The position numbers and the translations under genes were made by a program. Shown here piece after piece: positions 35,845 to 48,799 of a stretch of DNA of 64,000 nucleotides. How positions within the stretch are numbered: position 1 is the stretch's first letter; every line of letters starts with the position of its first letter. The stretch comes from Eonycteris spelaea (taxonomy: Eukaryota > Chordata > Mammalia > Chiroptera > Pteropodidae). The notes below the pieces were generated by a model. It searched no databases and had not been told where the DNA came from. It saw only the letters and a program-made list of their open reading frames with translations. The DNA lies in assembly GCA_003508835.1 (NCBI GenBank), contig PUFA01000003.1:23569501-23633500 (forward strand), written 5' to 3'.

Positions 35845-38340
35845 TATTTTTATTTTTTAAAATGATCTTAACAGCTTTATGGAGGTATAACTAACATACA
35901 ACGAACCGTAAATATTTAAAGTATGTAATTTGTTACATTTTAATATATGACTACACCTGTGCAACACCAACATCTCCACGTACCTTTTTGTCATCTCTTC
36001 CTATCATTCCTGTTGCACGCCTCCCAGTCAACTCTGGACTGCTTTCTGTCACTCTAAATTACTTCACATGTTCTAAAATTTTATATAAATGAATTTATAC
36101 AGCATATACTCTTTTTGCTTTGTTTCTTTCACTCAGCAAAGTCATTAAACAATTTTTTTTATGTTATGTAGTTCGTTTGGCGGGGGCGGGGAGTGGTTAC
36201 TAACTAACTTTCCATTGCATAGATACTCCACAGTTTGTTTATCCATTGACCTGCTGATGGAAGCTCGGGTTGTTTCCAGTATTTGGCTAGGATAAATAAA
36301 GACTCTACGTACATTTATGTACAAGCCTTTGGATGGATATTCACTTAAATTTCTCTTAGGTAAATACCTGATTTACCTGAGGGATTGCAATGGCTGAATC
36401 ATATGGTGTATGTTTAACTTTACAAGAAGCTGCCAAACAGTCCTGCAGAATGGTTGCACAACTTTATATCCCCACCAGCAGTTCACTTCCACTTTCTCCT
36501 CATTCTTGTCAACACTTGGTATGTGAGACTTTTACTTTATAGCCACTCTATCTGATGTATAGCGGGAGCTCATTATCATTCCAGTTTGCATTTCCCTAAT
36601 GACTCATGGTGCTGAGCATCTTTTTTTCTTAGTTTATTTGCCATTCATATATCTTCTTTGGTAAAATACGTGTTCAATTTTTTTGCCCATTTTTAAATTG
36701 GATATTTTTATGTTCTATAATTAATTTTAAGGGTTTTATATCATCTTTATATAGTCTGAATACAATCTTTTATCAAATACATTATGTATGAAGATTTTAC
36801 TATGATCTATAGTTTGATTTTCATTCTCTTAACAATGTTTTTCCAAGAGCAAAAGATTTTAAGTTCAATGAAGTCCAATTTTTCAGTTTGTCGTCTTATG
36901 GATTATGTTTTTGGCCTTATCACTAAAAAAACTTGCCTACTTAGCCCAAAGGCTTTCCTTCTGTGATTTGTTTCTAGTAATTTTACAGATCTAGGTTTTA
37001 TATTTATGTCTATGGTTCATTTAGAGTTAATTTTTACATATAATGTGGATATGAATCAAAGTTATTTTTTAAAATTTATTTTTGCATGTAGATAACCAAA
37101 TATTTCAACATCTTTACTGAAAAGATTACATTTACCAGTAAATTGGCTTTGCACACTTGTGAAATTCAGTTGCCCATGTATGCGCAGGTCTATTTCGGGA
37201 TTCACTAGCCTATTCCATTGAGCGGTTTGTCTATCTTTATACCAATATCACCTTTCTCTTTTAAGACATTTTATTATGTCTTGAAATCAGATGGTGTTAG
37301 TCCTCCAAAGTGACTATTCATCTTCAAAATTGTTTTGAGTATTATAAGGCCTTGTATTTCCATGATTTTTCAAAATCAGGTTGTCAAGTCTTAGCAAAAA
37401 CGTTGGGATTTTGATTGGGATGGCGTTGAATCTATAAATGAATTAGGGATAAATTGCTATCTTACCATTACTGAATCTTCCAATTAAGGCGCATGATGTG
37501 TCCCCATTTATCTAGGTCTTTTAGAATTTCTCATAGTAATGTATAGTAATGCGCTTTAATTTCAATTTCTGATGTTTTATTGCTAGCATATCAAAATATA
37601 ATTAACTTTCATAATCGTCTTTGTATCCTGTCACCTTACAAAACCCACTTACTAGTTCAAGGGTTTTTTGTTTTGTAAATTCTATAGGATTTTCTACGTA
37701 GATATCGTGTTGTCTGCAACTAAAGTTGTCTTTACAATCCAGGTGTCTTTTATTTCTGCTTCGTGTCGCATTGTGCTGGCTGGAACCTCCAAAACGACGT
37801 TGAACTGAAGTGGTGAGAGCCGGCATCCTCTTCCTCTTCTTGTTCTCAGGGGGAAAGCATCGCTAAAAATGACATTACTTGCAGCGTGCCGTTTATCATT
37901 GCCCGTAGATGCCCTTTATCGTAAGTTTGAGGAAGTTTGCAATTATCCAATGCCCTGTGAATCATAAGGGGCTTTTTTTGTTTGTTTGTTTTGTTTTGTT
38001 TTGTTTTTCAGTCTGACTGATGGAAACAGGTTCTATTCCTGGCCTTGAGCAAGTTCTGGGTGCTCCTCTATGAAAAATCTACAGCCTATTATTATTCTCT
38101 TCTTCTTCTTCTTCTTCTTCTTCTTCTTCTTCTTCTTCTTCTTCTTCTTCTTCTTCTTCTTCTTCTTCTTCTTCTTCTTCTTCTTCGGCTGCTGAGAATT
38201 CTAATCATGAATGAATTTTATCTAGTGCTTGTGTTTTTTTCCCCTTTTTTTGCACCTCTTGTTATGATCATGTGGTTATTCATGTTTGGTGTGATAATAC
38301 AGTAGATTATATTGATTGATTTTTGATGTATTTTCTTTAT
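35845..38340 (-). mobile_element. L1M LINE in reverse orientation, about 2.5 kb
   Basis: Reading left to right, the 3' UTR comes first (ACAGCTTTATGGAGGTATAA, TTTCCATTGCATAGATACTC), then reverse-complement ORF2 (GTTGGGATTTTGATTGGGAT, GAATCTATAAATGAATTAGG, TCCCCATTTATCTAGGTCTT, AATGACATTACTTGCAG, TATATTGATTGATTTTTGAT). This gives a 5'-truncated L1 on the minus strand. Its reading frame is broken, and a (TTC)n expansion interrupts it at 38098-38186. Confidence 0.85.
38098..38186 (+). repeat. (CTT)n / (GAA)n trinucleotide tract, about 29 copies
   Basis: 89 bases of uninterrupted CTT on the plus strand (GAA on the minus), embedded in the reverse L1. The apparent poly-leucine frame across it is a by-product. 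Pure GAA/TTC tracts can form triplex DNA and are length-unstable. Confidence 0.97.
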
Positions 38341-38344
38341 GAAA

Positions 38345-41300
38345 AGAATACAGCACCATTGTAGGAAAATCCTGAAATTTATTGAGGCTCAGCAGGCAAC
38401 GATGGAGCAACTGATGAGTGATGCCTGAACTGGGTACAGGAAATGGATTGGCTTCTTATTTGCCATGAAGTTTAGTCCCTCAGTGGTAACATTTTTGCCT
38501 GCTTCCTTGCAGCCAGCTTGCTGGTCACCTCTGCTTAAGAAATTTTCACAGCTATAACAGTGATCCGAGAGGAGTTTCTGAACCCCCAATGTTATGCAAG
38601 TTGAATTTCATTACATTTTTAAGTTATTCAAAAAAAAGTTTACCCTCTTCTCAGTGAAAAAAACAATCTGATAGACAAACACCAAGCCAATGAATATATT
38701 GAAGACTGGAGCTCCAATTTATTCTGGATATATCTATCTTTTTTTTTTTTCTCAGTTTGGACCCCCTGGGGTGTGATTTATCTGGAGAAATGTGTTTCTT
38801 TTTGAAGCTGTAGAGTGTTAACAAGATATTGGCATGGGGATTATTATTTATGCCTATGTCACCCATTCCGCCCTAACCCCACATGTCATTCCTTCTGTCC
38901 CCTGCAGAGAAATCACTGAATGGAGAGAGATGTGTTCCTGGTATCTGTAACTGAAATTCAGAATGAATTTCTTGTTATCACTGGTGGCTAGGTGCCATTA
39001 AAATGTTGCTTAAAGTGCTTTATGCTGATGCAATATGGTTTAAATTTATTTTCTGTTTTTCTTGGAATCTGCCCTTTAATGCTACCACTGTTTTCTGTGG
39101 GGCGATGTATAACATGCTTCAAATGACAGATAAAAGGATTTTTAGAAATTAACCAATTTGTAAGTTGGAGATGATCTGAATCTTGTTCTAATACATTACG
39201 CTAATACAGTATGTCCTGTGTGTATATAACAATATGTGGAAGCATTTGAGAAGCAATAAAAAAAAAGAAATTTAGTGTTCCTGTGCAACAAAATAAAAAT
39301 TGTAGGAAAAATAACTCCGACTGCTACTGAAGTCTCTGAGACAGCTAAAGTTGAAATTGATTCTGGCAAGGCTATTACGGGGGTAATTGTCCAAGAGAAT
39401 GTTTTCTCACACAGGAAATTAGAGACAGGGAAAACATTATTAAAAGTAAAAATTTGTACATTTTTGGCTCTGCCAGAATGTGTAGCAGCTATTTGTATCC
39501 CCTTATGGGATTAACAACTAAATTGAATTTTAGTTAGGCTCAGATTTGGAGCTGAATTCCAAGTTGAAGAACATTCGAGGAGGAGAGAAAAAAGGGCAGA
39601 AGGATTCAAGATGTTTTCGATACAGTGAGACCAACCCCCACTCCTCCCTTCCAATCACATGTTTTATAAAGTTACAAAAAATAGGTAAAGCAATGGGTTT
39701 TATTGCTTATATTAAATGAAAGATCAAAATGTTTTGATTGCTGCTTTAGAAAAAAAACCTGGTCAAATTCTGCACCAAAATTCACCATATGTACATGATT
39801 CTACAAGTTAGATATGACAAGATATAAAAAAATTTCTGTCATTAAATCATGATTAAACTCTATAGAAAAATAGAGAATTGACAGACTAATCTGGAATATG
39901 AGTGTGTGCATGTGTGTGTGTTGTGTATATGTTGTGTGAGTGTATTTTGAAGGGAAAGGGAATAACACAATTTAAAATATTAATTAAACAATTCTTGAAT
40001 ATTTAAATTACAGTAATCATTCATATTAATTGATTTTGTCAAGTAATCAATTGACTTTTTGTTTGACCTATAGGTCTATAGTCCTTTGGGTTTTTATTTA
40101 AAAATGCAGCTTATTGATACCACACCTTCTATTTATCTGCATCCATTTAAAGGAATAATGGTTCTACTTGGTCATGTAATAGACATTTTTGGACTAGACA
40201 TGATGCGCATTTATTAACAGCTCATTTATTTACCATTATAAGTTTTTGAATAAGTGAATTTCCCAGGTAACCAAAATTAAACCCACAAAATTTTTATTTT
40301 AACCATTGTAAGGGAAAGGTCTAAACTTTCCTCATTTCTTAAATAAACCATTCTGATGGGGATCCAGATAATTTGAGGAAAAGGAAAGCCCGTTACCTGG
40401 TGAGAACCTAGAATACAATGTACAATTTAAATGATACTGTTGCAAGTCATTCAATGATATGAAAACTGCTCACTCCATAATGTTGAATGGTGGCAAAAGA
40501 GGATGTAAAAAATATTCTGTATTATGCCAATAATGATGTACAGGTAGAGTACATACAGGGAAACACAGATCTCTTGATCTACTTTTCAAAGTGATGCACA
40601 CATAGAGGATGCACGGGAAAATATGGAACACCTCAAATGAGTAACATAGTTCTCTTTGAATGGGGAATTAAAGAAGGTTCTTATTTTTTTCCTCTTTTTT
40701 TTTTTTTTTTGGCTCTTCAGATTTTCTGCAATGTACATTCTTCTTATCATCAGCTTAGTTTTTAAAGATTGTTGGGTTTTTAATTTTATAATAGATGTTT
40801 TATTCATGCCCCCATTTAACAATACCTTGACATATTAAGTAATGAATACATACATATTTTCTACAATAGATGCTCAGAAAACATTCATTCATTTATTTAT
40901 TTTTGTGGAAAAAACATTCCTCAAAAATTCTGAGGGCATTTCCACACATAGGTTGATTTCACTATTTCACTTAAAAGAAAGCTTTAAATATAGCTTTCTC
41001 ATACAGAATAAGATTTTTTAAAAATGCATGCTCACTTATCACAGAGGTTAAGGGGTCTATTAGAAGATAAAATATGGATACCTGGCCTCTCATCCTGTAT
41101 CTACATTCTACAAAGCAAAGTCAGGACATCCTATTTACAGTCAGGTTTCAGTCACGTAAACTCTTGAGGATGTGTACTTCAGCCCAAAAATTTATTTCCA
41201 AAAGCTGGACGTTTTCCACTTTGCTGCCAATGTGATCATATGAATAGGGAACTAAGCAATGATGCCAGACTCCTATAATAAATATGTTCTCATTTAACAG

Positions 41301-41550
41301 TTAAATCTCCCTTCAGTTCTGTGGATAATCAAAAGGCAGCAAGAAAAGAAAAAGGAAGTTTCCTTGGCCGAAATGCTTTAGAGTGGTTTCTAAGACAGTG
41401 ATACCTAACCTTCAATATCATCGAGGAATGGGTGATCTTCAATGGCAGCAGTGTTATTTCTTTAGTGATATGTTAAAACAACTGGAATGGCCGTTTGCCC
41501 ATGGTGTCATGGGTTAAGTCCTCCCATCTGGAGTTATATGTTCTTATGTT
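38345..41550. other. Mostly unique intergenic DNA
   Basis: No supported exon. It includes a possible 3'-UTR-like retrocopy (38880-39262), an 80-codon plus frame at 39275-39514 without recognised domain, a GT-rich patch near 39902-39942 and an 18-nt poly(T) near 40693. Confidence 0.4.
38880..39268 (+). pseudogene. Possible retrocopy of an mRNA 3' end
   Basis: A unique, non-repeat-like block ends AGAAGCAATAAAAAAAAAG, that is, an AATAAA signal merged with an A-run, as in a processed insertion. No coding frame or parent gene is recognised, so this is a weak call. Confidence 0.2.
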
Positions 41551-41559
41551 TGGGTGACA

Positions 41560-41812
41560 GCACCGAGCAGTAGTTAGTTATTAGAGCGGGCTCTGGAGGT
41601 AGGCCTCTTGAATACCTTTTCTAGGTGATCCTGAGCAAGATACCTAATCTCTTTGTGCCTCAGTTCCTCATCTATAAAATCAGACTAATCTTAGAATTTA
41701 TTTCATAAAGCCACTGAGCAAATTAAATGAGATAATTCATGTACCGTGTTTAAAACACAGTGTCTAGTGCATAGTAAGTGTTCAGTAAACATTATAATTA
41801 TTAGCTTTTCCT
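41560..41812 (+). repeat. MIR SINE
   Basis: GAGCGGGCTCTGGAGGTAGG, CTAATCTCTTTGTGCCTCAG + TTCCTCATCTATAAAATCAG and AAATTAAATGAGATAATTCA are clear MIR sequence, full length with tail. Confidence 0.85.
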
Positions 41813-41914
41813 TATATTTAATAATTAACACAATGCAAATATTTATGCACTCTTAATGTGTTAAACCTATTATAGGATAATGGCCAGTCTGACCTGGCAC
41901 TGATAGTCTGTAAC

Positions 41915-42140
41915 AAAGGTCAGTGAACTGTGATCCACAGGCTAATTCCAGTCGGCTGCCTCTTTTTGTAAATAAAATATTATTGGGCCATAGCTACACC
42001 TGATCATTTAACTATCATCTATGGTGCTTTTGTGCTACAGTGTCAGGCGTTGAGAAGCTGCTGCAAAGACTGCACAGCCAGCAAAGCCTACAATATTTAC
42101 TATCTAGCCCTCTACAGGAAAAGTTTGCCATCCCATCATC
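41915..42140 (-). mobile_element. MER20-type hAT-Charlie MITE
   Basis: Left part AAAGGTCAGTGAACTGTGAT, then TTTTTGTAAATAAAATATTA, CATAGCTACACC and at right CAATATTTACTATCTAGCCC plus GGAAAAGTTTGCCATCCC. This is the second copy of the family seen at 7905-8053. Confidence 0.75.
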
Positions 42141-42499
42141 CAGATCATAAGCAGACTGCAAGGAATGAGGGAAGATTACGAGAGCTAAAGGAAATGCAAT
42201 ACTTAGAGAAATACCAGAGGAAGAGACTGTCCAAGAATTACCCCAATTCACAAATTAACAAGTACCATGGCAGTGGTAAGCACTGCAGAAACATGGCAGG
42301 TAGAACAACATCAAGGAATCAACAGCAGTTGGTTTGAGGACAAGAGGAAGGAGGCTATCGAAGTAAAAGCAAAAGTTTAAGGAAGAGCAGGTAAAAATAA
42401 AGTTTCATATTATCAACTAAGGCAAACAAGGGATGCCATCTTCATCCTGAATGGCTCTGTATCCCAAGGCGATAATAAAATACGGAAATGAATTCGTGA

Positions 42500-42855
42500 G
42501 GTTGGATATAAACCTTAAAAGCGTATGTGTGCACACATCAGAAACACTGACGCTGCAGACAGAAAAAGTTGAGAACCACATGATTTTACTCATATGTGGA
42601 ACATAAAACTGAAAGCAACGAATGAACAAGAAAAGCAAAAACTCATAGACACAGACAACAGTTTCAGGGGGTACGAGAGAGAAAGCAGGGAGGTAGAACA
42701 GGGTTAAGGGGGTCAAACGCATGGCAACGGAAGGAGATTTAACACTGGGTGGTGAACACTCAATGCAATATACATATAACATATTGAATTGTATCCTTGA
42801 AACCTATATAATTTTATTAACCAATGTCACTCAATAAATTTAATTAAAAATCAAA
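42500..42855 (+). mobile_element. L1 3' end, bat-like
   Basis: The order is GATTTTACTCATATGTGGAA + CATAAAACTGAAAGCAACG, AACACTGGGTGGTGAACACT, TTGAATTGTATCCTTGAAAC and CCAATGTCACTCAATAAATT, with an A-rich end. This matches my memory of bat L1 3' ends and is the main lineage clue in the window. 5' truncated. Confidence 0.75.
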
Positions 42856-42871
42856 TAACTTATTAGTAATA

Positions 42872-42895
42872 TGTGTGTGTGTGTGTGTGTGTGTA
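42872..42895 (+). repeat. (TG)12 microsatellite
   Basis: 24 bases of TG directly after the L1 tail at 42855. Confidence 0.9.
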
Positions 42896-42899
42896 TAGT

Positions 42900-45800
42900 A
42901 ATATATGACAACTAACTATAAGACAACTAAGATAGAGAAGCTGGAACATAGAAAAGTCAACAAAATCTAGTTCTCTGAATATCCAGAAGTCAATGTCAAC
43001 CTCTTGGGAAATAAATGGAGAGACACAAGAATATCCAGCCTACCCAGAGATAATGATGTTCCATGCTGGGTTACAGAGTCTATGGAAGAACAAGGCAATG
43101 GCACCTTCCCAAAGACAGAAAGGCCTATGAAACACCAGGCCAGAGCTAGTCTCTTGAGGAAGAAATCACAGACTCTATGTGATAAAGCTGCCAAAGTGAC
43201 AAAACCTCCCATCATTTCCTCTGTCGCGTGGTTGGCCGCTCATGTATGAAGATACCAAATGCTGACATCTAAATAAGCATACTTAATGGATTTCCGTCTG
43301 TAATGTTTAAGTCTGTAAACTATATCAGTTATAATTAATAGAAAATATCCATTCTTGAAATCAGAATAACTTCTCTCATGCTTCAACTGGAGACAACAGA
43401 ATAACAGGCAGGCTGTTGAGTGACTGCCTGAGCCAGACTTCTGAGGTCTCCTGAGTCCTCATTCAACAGCCACACAGCACAAACACGAAGTTTGAGTCAG
43501 GCATGGAGGTGCACATTCAGAGGCAAAGCCCGCTCCTGTAAAACCTGGATTTCCTATAGAGTGATCAACATCTCCCTTCATTTGGACCACGCAGACCATT
43601 TTCTCATCAATCTTTGGTAAAAGACTAAGTAATACAGGAAGCGACTTACACTTTAAATTAAGCCGATGGAATCAAAACAGACATATTACTGGCTACGGTC
43701 TCCAGGGAAGAAAATTCTTACCATGCATTATGTTCCAATTTTGGAACCAATATCTACCTACTGAGACATGAAGCTCATTAGATTTATTCTGCAGTGACAT
43801 TGTGAATTGAGCGATTTCTTCATTGATGCTGCTTTCATGGCTCCATCATCATTACAATGCACGTGGGAGAGAGACTTGGGGACAGCGTATGAAAGCTCTG
43901 CTCTGTGGCGCATATGGTGGAATACATCAAAAGCAGTGAGGGATGCAAGGCTGAAATTAACTCAGTTTAGACTAAAACATCATTTCTATCGGACTCAGAA
44001 CATGATGCATGAACTAAGGATTCCTGAAGCTTTTTTTCTTTTCTTTTTTTTCTTTTTGCCTCTTTGCAATCTGGGAGAAAAGAATGATGACGTACCTAAC
44101 AATCACGGAACTCCAGATATTTTAACAGTTTGCAAAAATGTTAGTTTCAGCCCATAAGCAGCTATGGGGGTGGGGGGGAAAAAGACTGGAAGGAAGGAAA
44201 TTCACTAGAATGTTAAGATTTGTTTTTTGGGGGTAGTGAGAATACTGATTTTTCTCCTTTGATTTTCTTTTTCTCAAAGTTTTTCTAATAAGCGTATGTA
44301 TTCTAACACAGTAGAGAAATATATAATAAATTACATTACATTAGTTTATCTAATTTCTTTTAGCATATTTGAAAAAAAGACAGAAAGAGAAAATTAGCTT
44401 ATTTCCTGATATGACAGATGGATGTCTGGGAAGTACATTTTTAAAATGATTTTAATAAATGAGAGTAGGCAAAATAATAACATTTTCCTGGCATTTAAGC
44501 CTAATAGAAATGAGTAAAAAAGACACAGTTCTACCTTAATGAAACATTTCTGCCAAAAAATCATTCATTTTTATTTGTCATGTGGATAAATAAATGTTAT
44601 TCCTCCCCGACCCCCACCGTTAATTCTACTTCTGTTTCTTCTGCCATTTCACTTTCTATTTTCTTTTCTCCCCGTCTCCACCTTTATTCTTCAGATCAAA
44701 CAACAACACAATTGTTCGAATACATAAAATAAAGGTGTTTGCCTTTTGAGATAACAGACTTAACATTTTGTACATTTATTTTCTATCTTGCTTCCAACTC
44801 ATAAATCACATACGTGTGAATTGCTGCTCTATATTAGTCATTAAAATGAGGTAGATATTATTTTAATTCAAGAAACAGGTAGTAACTAGGATATATTTGC
44901 AATTAATGAGAATTTTTTTTTGATATGCCTACATTAGAAGTCAACATTCAAAAATGCATTTCTCAGCATACATACACTAAAATGTGTATTTTAGGCCATT
45001 ATAAGTACTATCAGTACAAAAATTGCTCGTGTCTAAAACAATTTGTACTTTTGCATTTGCAATTTTCTTGGTCTATTATAAACAAATGCACATTTTATAG
45101 AGCACATTTAAATGCATTATTTCCGTGCTTAAAAATGTACTCTTTAAAAAAGAGCATTAAGAGAAATGTTAATGTAGCCATTTTACTAATTTCAAAACTG
45201 GCAAAGGGTGAATCAGTTGAAGGTCGGGAATTCAAATAAAGTACCCTAACTGTGTTGACAAGATATGTCATGCTGTACACTTAGAACAGCAGTGAATCAA
45301 TCAGGCTGAGCCTGACACTACAGGTAACAAATATTATCCGACCAGGAGGACGTGCTACAGTTTCCAGTGCATCGTGTGCTTCAGAGCCGGAGAATTCTGT
45401 GAGCTACTTCCACCATGTAAATGTGAGGTCTGGGGATGTTCCTTATTTACACTGAGACTTGCTTTCTTCTTCCGTAAGTGAGCATGAAAAAAAAATAGTA
45501 AGCATCTCTGTAAATGTAAGAATGCAGGTGAAAGCTTTCACATAAGGAGTGGTCTGCAGTGAATGCCCAGCCAAGGGCATCCGTGGCAGTTTTGTTTTTG
45601 TCTTTGCCCTCCATGACCCGATCATTTATCCCACAAAGCAGAGCCCAGGTTTCCTGGACCAGAATGGTTCCCGTGGCTTAACCACAATGCCAATTTCCTG
45701 GATTTTCCTGAGATCTCTCTAGTTTAGCAACATGAAACAATAGAGCTCCTACTGTGTACAGAGGGACATGATGATTGGACCCGTTGGAAGAAAGAAATAG

Positions 45801-46785
45801 ATTGGGTGGGGTGCAAAATAAACACAACACGCCCTTTAAAAGATAAGTACCTTAAGGCTAAAATTCTTCCAGTCCACCTTGGGCTCCCGACTCCTACCCC
45901 CTCACTTCTTATTTCGCCTAGGACTTCCCAATTTGGTCATTTCCATTGGAAATATCTAATCAGCTTATCCCAGCAGTGACAAAGGGATGGAGGCCTACAG
46001 TTTCTCTCTGTGGAGTTACTTTCCAAACTCCCTCACCCTGACTAGAGCCAACTTGCCTGGATTTCTTAGCAGTGCCTCCTCCCCATTCCTGGAAATGCCA
46101 TACACACGAGTTGACTGTCTTGGTCGTCACTCAATCCTTGACACTCTACTCTCTGGACCCTAAATTGCTCTAACTGGCTGCATTTCTTTCCTTACCTGCA
46201 TCTTAGTCTCCTCTAATCATTAGCCCCAACTCACCAACCACATGCCACCTTCCCACATTTCGGCATCACTTAGCCGGCCTCTTCCCACTGCCTACTGCCT
46301 TCCAGTTCCTTCTGACATGGAGCTTCCAAGAATTTGCTTGCAGTTATGGTGTTTGAGCCCAGGAGAGTTGCAGTCAAGAAACAGGTCTTAACAGCTTTCA
46401 TTGTAAAGGCTTCAAATTATATGGATTTTTTCCCCTCCGTTAATTTAGTTCTGAATCTGTAAATGCCATCTGGGATTCTTTAAAAGTTTTCTCAATCAGT
46501 GTTTGTTGTTTGAAAAATACTCAACTTGCCTTATTGCTGGCTGTTGAGAGAATTGATGCCCTGTTCTTTGTTCCACTGCACTCCACCTCAGAGGTGCTTC
46601 TCTGTTTACTAATGCACTGGGAGCAGTATTTTTAACAGATGCGAGGATTAGGAAAGTAGCCTTGAAACGGGCCCAAATCAAACAGAAAAAATAATGTCAA
46701 GGCTGTTAGAGATGGAGGATCCTGGGAAATATTCATGTTTCTTTCCTACAAATAATTTATATATATGATCAGGGAATATATATAC
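42900..46785. other. Unique intergenic DNA, no gene recognised
   Basis: Several 80-116-codon open frames occur (43004-43249 plus, 43807-44157 plus, 44925-45239 plus). None has a recognisable domain or convincing splice frame. A polypyrimidine run lies at 44032-44059. 45830-46330 is C/T-rich and may be an old repeat. Confidence 0.4.
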
Positions 46786-46790
46786 ATATA

Positions 46791-46824
46791 GATCTATCTA
46801 TCTACTATCATCTATCTATCTATC

Positions 46825-46874
<50 letters not shown>

Positions 46875-46875
46875 C
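46791..46875 (+). repeat. (TATC)n microsatellite
   Basis: About 20 tetranucleotide units with three small interruptions in the left half and a pure right half, preceded by TATATA-rich sequence. Confidence 0.95.
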
Positions 46876-46909
46876 TGCCAAGATTTGTAAGCAAACTATC
46901 TCTACCTTC

Positions 46910-47170
46910 TCATAAGAAAGGGAGCTGGGGCCGCAGCGGGGGTAAATGAGCTTCCTGCAGGTTTAAGAAGCTGTTCCCTGATCCAAACCGGGGTGCTTGA
47001 ATAGTTCCGATAATGAAATGAAATGAATTTTCGACTGCTATAGAAATGCTGCTCAGCCGACCCAGACAGGCATCTCCATTGGTGCTCGCACAGAAAATGA
47101 GTTTATCACAGATGTTCGATCTCTTAAGAAGTCTTCTTCCCGTTTTATTTTAAGCAGCTTGCTCTCTGAC
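46910..47170. promoter_or_regulatory. Candidate conserved noncoding element
   Basis: No repeat is recognised in this stretch, and it keeps about nine CpGs in scattered positions (for example GGCCGCAGCGGG, AACCGGGG, TTTTCGACTGC, CAGCCGACCC, GTTCGATCTC) in a CpG-poor neighbourhood. It has no open frame. Retained CpGs in unique noncoding DNA are compatible with an enhancer. Inference only. Confidence 0.35.
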
Positions 47171-47404
47171 TGGGTCTGGGTGCCTAACCTGCCTGCATCT
47201 TTTCTTAAAATGGTTGTAACAAATGTATCTTAAACCTGGCCACCCTGTTAGAGGCCATTGGAGTGAGCCTGGGCCAGGACCAGCCAGCAGCCACCTGCGT
47301 ACACAAACATATGCATTCCCAGGTCCAAGCTATTTTAGGAATGTCCAGATTAGAAAGATTTATTTACTTATGCATTCACATTTGTGGTTCTTTCCAAGTC
47401 TTCA

Positions 47405-47740
47405 AGATTTGAACACATAAGAATATTAAATTTCTACCCCTAAAAATAACCAGAAGAAAGCCAAACATCAAACTGAGAAAAGTATTTGCAATACATGATA
47501 GACAAAGGTTTATTATCCTTTTACAGAAATAGGTCTCACCAACCAGCAAGAAATAAATAAAACTTCCCACTCTCCACCCCACCAAACTCCATAAAGGGCC
47601 AGACTAGGTAATTTGCTAAAGACAATATGTACTTGGCTAATAAACACATAAGATATTTAAATCTCCAATAATCATAGAAATATTATCTAAAAATTAAAGA
47701 GGTACCAATTTATATATTTTAAAAACATGTAATATATTTA
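47405..47740 (+). mobile_element. Old L1 ORF2-end fragment
   Basis: ACTGAGAAAAGTATTTGCAA + TACATGATAGACAAAGG, TTATTATCCTTTTACAGAAA, ACCAGCAAGAAATAAATAAA and CTAATAAACACATAAGATAT follow the L1 ORF2 C-terminal nucleotide order. Heavily decayed. Confidence 0.6.
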
Positions 47741-47744
47741 TTAA

Positions 47745-48795
47745 TAAATTTAATGAAAAAACTGGAGAATAGAGCAAAAGAGTAGCAGTTACTTAAAAAT
47801 TATGGACTTTGGGTGCCTTTCTTTCTTTTTGCTTTTCTATTTTTTCCACATTTCTGAAATAATCATTATTTTATTTATATAGCTACCTACCATAGTTTTC
47901 TTGCTAAGAAGGTTTGACATCTAGTTCTTTGATCAGTTTTGCACCCTCCTATATTTAAACACACAGTGCACAGGCAAGAAGGACTTTTCTGGCAGTGTGG
48001 CAAGTTACGTCTACATTTCTGAGTCATGGAGAGTGAGACTGAGATGAGGCCTATCAGCCTCACTACTCTATAATTATATGTAATGTTGTAAATCCTAGTT
48101 TTCCGTTTTACCCTTGTGTACGTTTTTGTTTAAAATGAAATCACTAGCACATCTCATTATACAAAATGATGGTCAATCTGCTTTTTCAAAAACGAGCTAA
48201 ATTTTGAAATGCGGCTCTTGCTTTAGTATTGTGGCCCTGAGTTTAGCGATGTCCCACGCAGAGGTTGCTCTTCACTGTGGGATCTGAGTGTGCTCCGAGT
48301 GGGGACTTTGCTCATGCCTGAATTTTAGAGAACATTGCAATTGACAGTGTATCGCATAACTTCAAGATTGAGGAGTTGCACCTGGCTCAGGTGAGATGGC
48401 CCAGTAGGATGTATGCTAAATAATGCAGAAAGCTCCTACGTATGTGAAGTATGGACTCAGAGAGAGCCTGCTGTGTTTCCAGAAGGTAATGTGACCTTCA
48501 CGCATCCAAACATTACACACACATATGCCCACTGCTGCAGCTTTGGAGACCAGCAAACCGTACACTGTTAATACCAGAGAAAATAGCTATCTTTTGTAAT
48601 GCATCTTGGCTGCAATAAAGTTCTGTATCACTTTGCAATTATAATAAAATAATTGACCTGGTTTGGGCATCTGATTTTGGGTATCTGAAAATCATATCTG
48701 ACTTTCATATGTCAGTATGGTAGTCATTCAATTTTCTTGGCATTTCACGTGTGTGTGTGCGCGCGCGCATGTGTATGTGATGGAATGTTTTAGAA
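47745..48795. other. No gene recognised
   Basis: AT-rich intergenic DNA with a TG/CG alternation (GTGTGTGTGCGCGCGCGCAT) at about 48750-48769. No exon or RNA gene seen. Confidence 0.4.
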
Positions 48796-48799
48796 ATAT

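Noticed and set aside
38045..38305. Poly-leucine open frame
   Set aside because: It is simply the translation of the (CTT)n tract inside an L1 remnant.
42967..43249. Overlapping 81-codon plus and 82-codon minus frames
   Set aside because: They occupy the same DNA on both strands. No domain, start context or splice evidence favours either.
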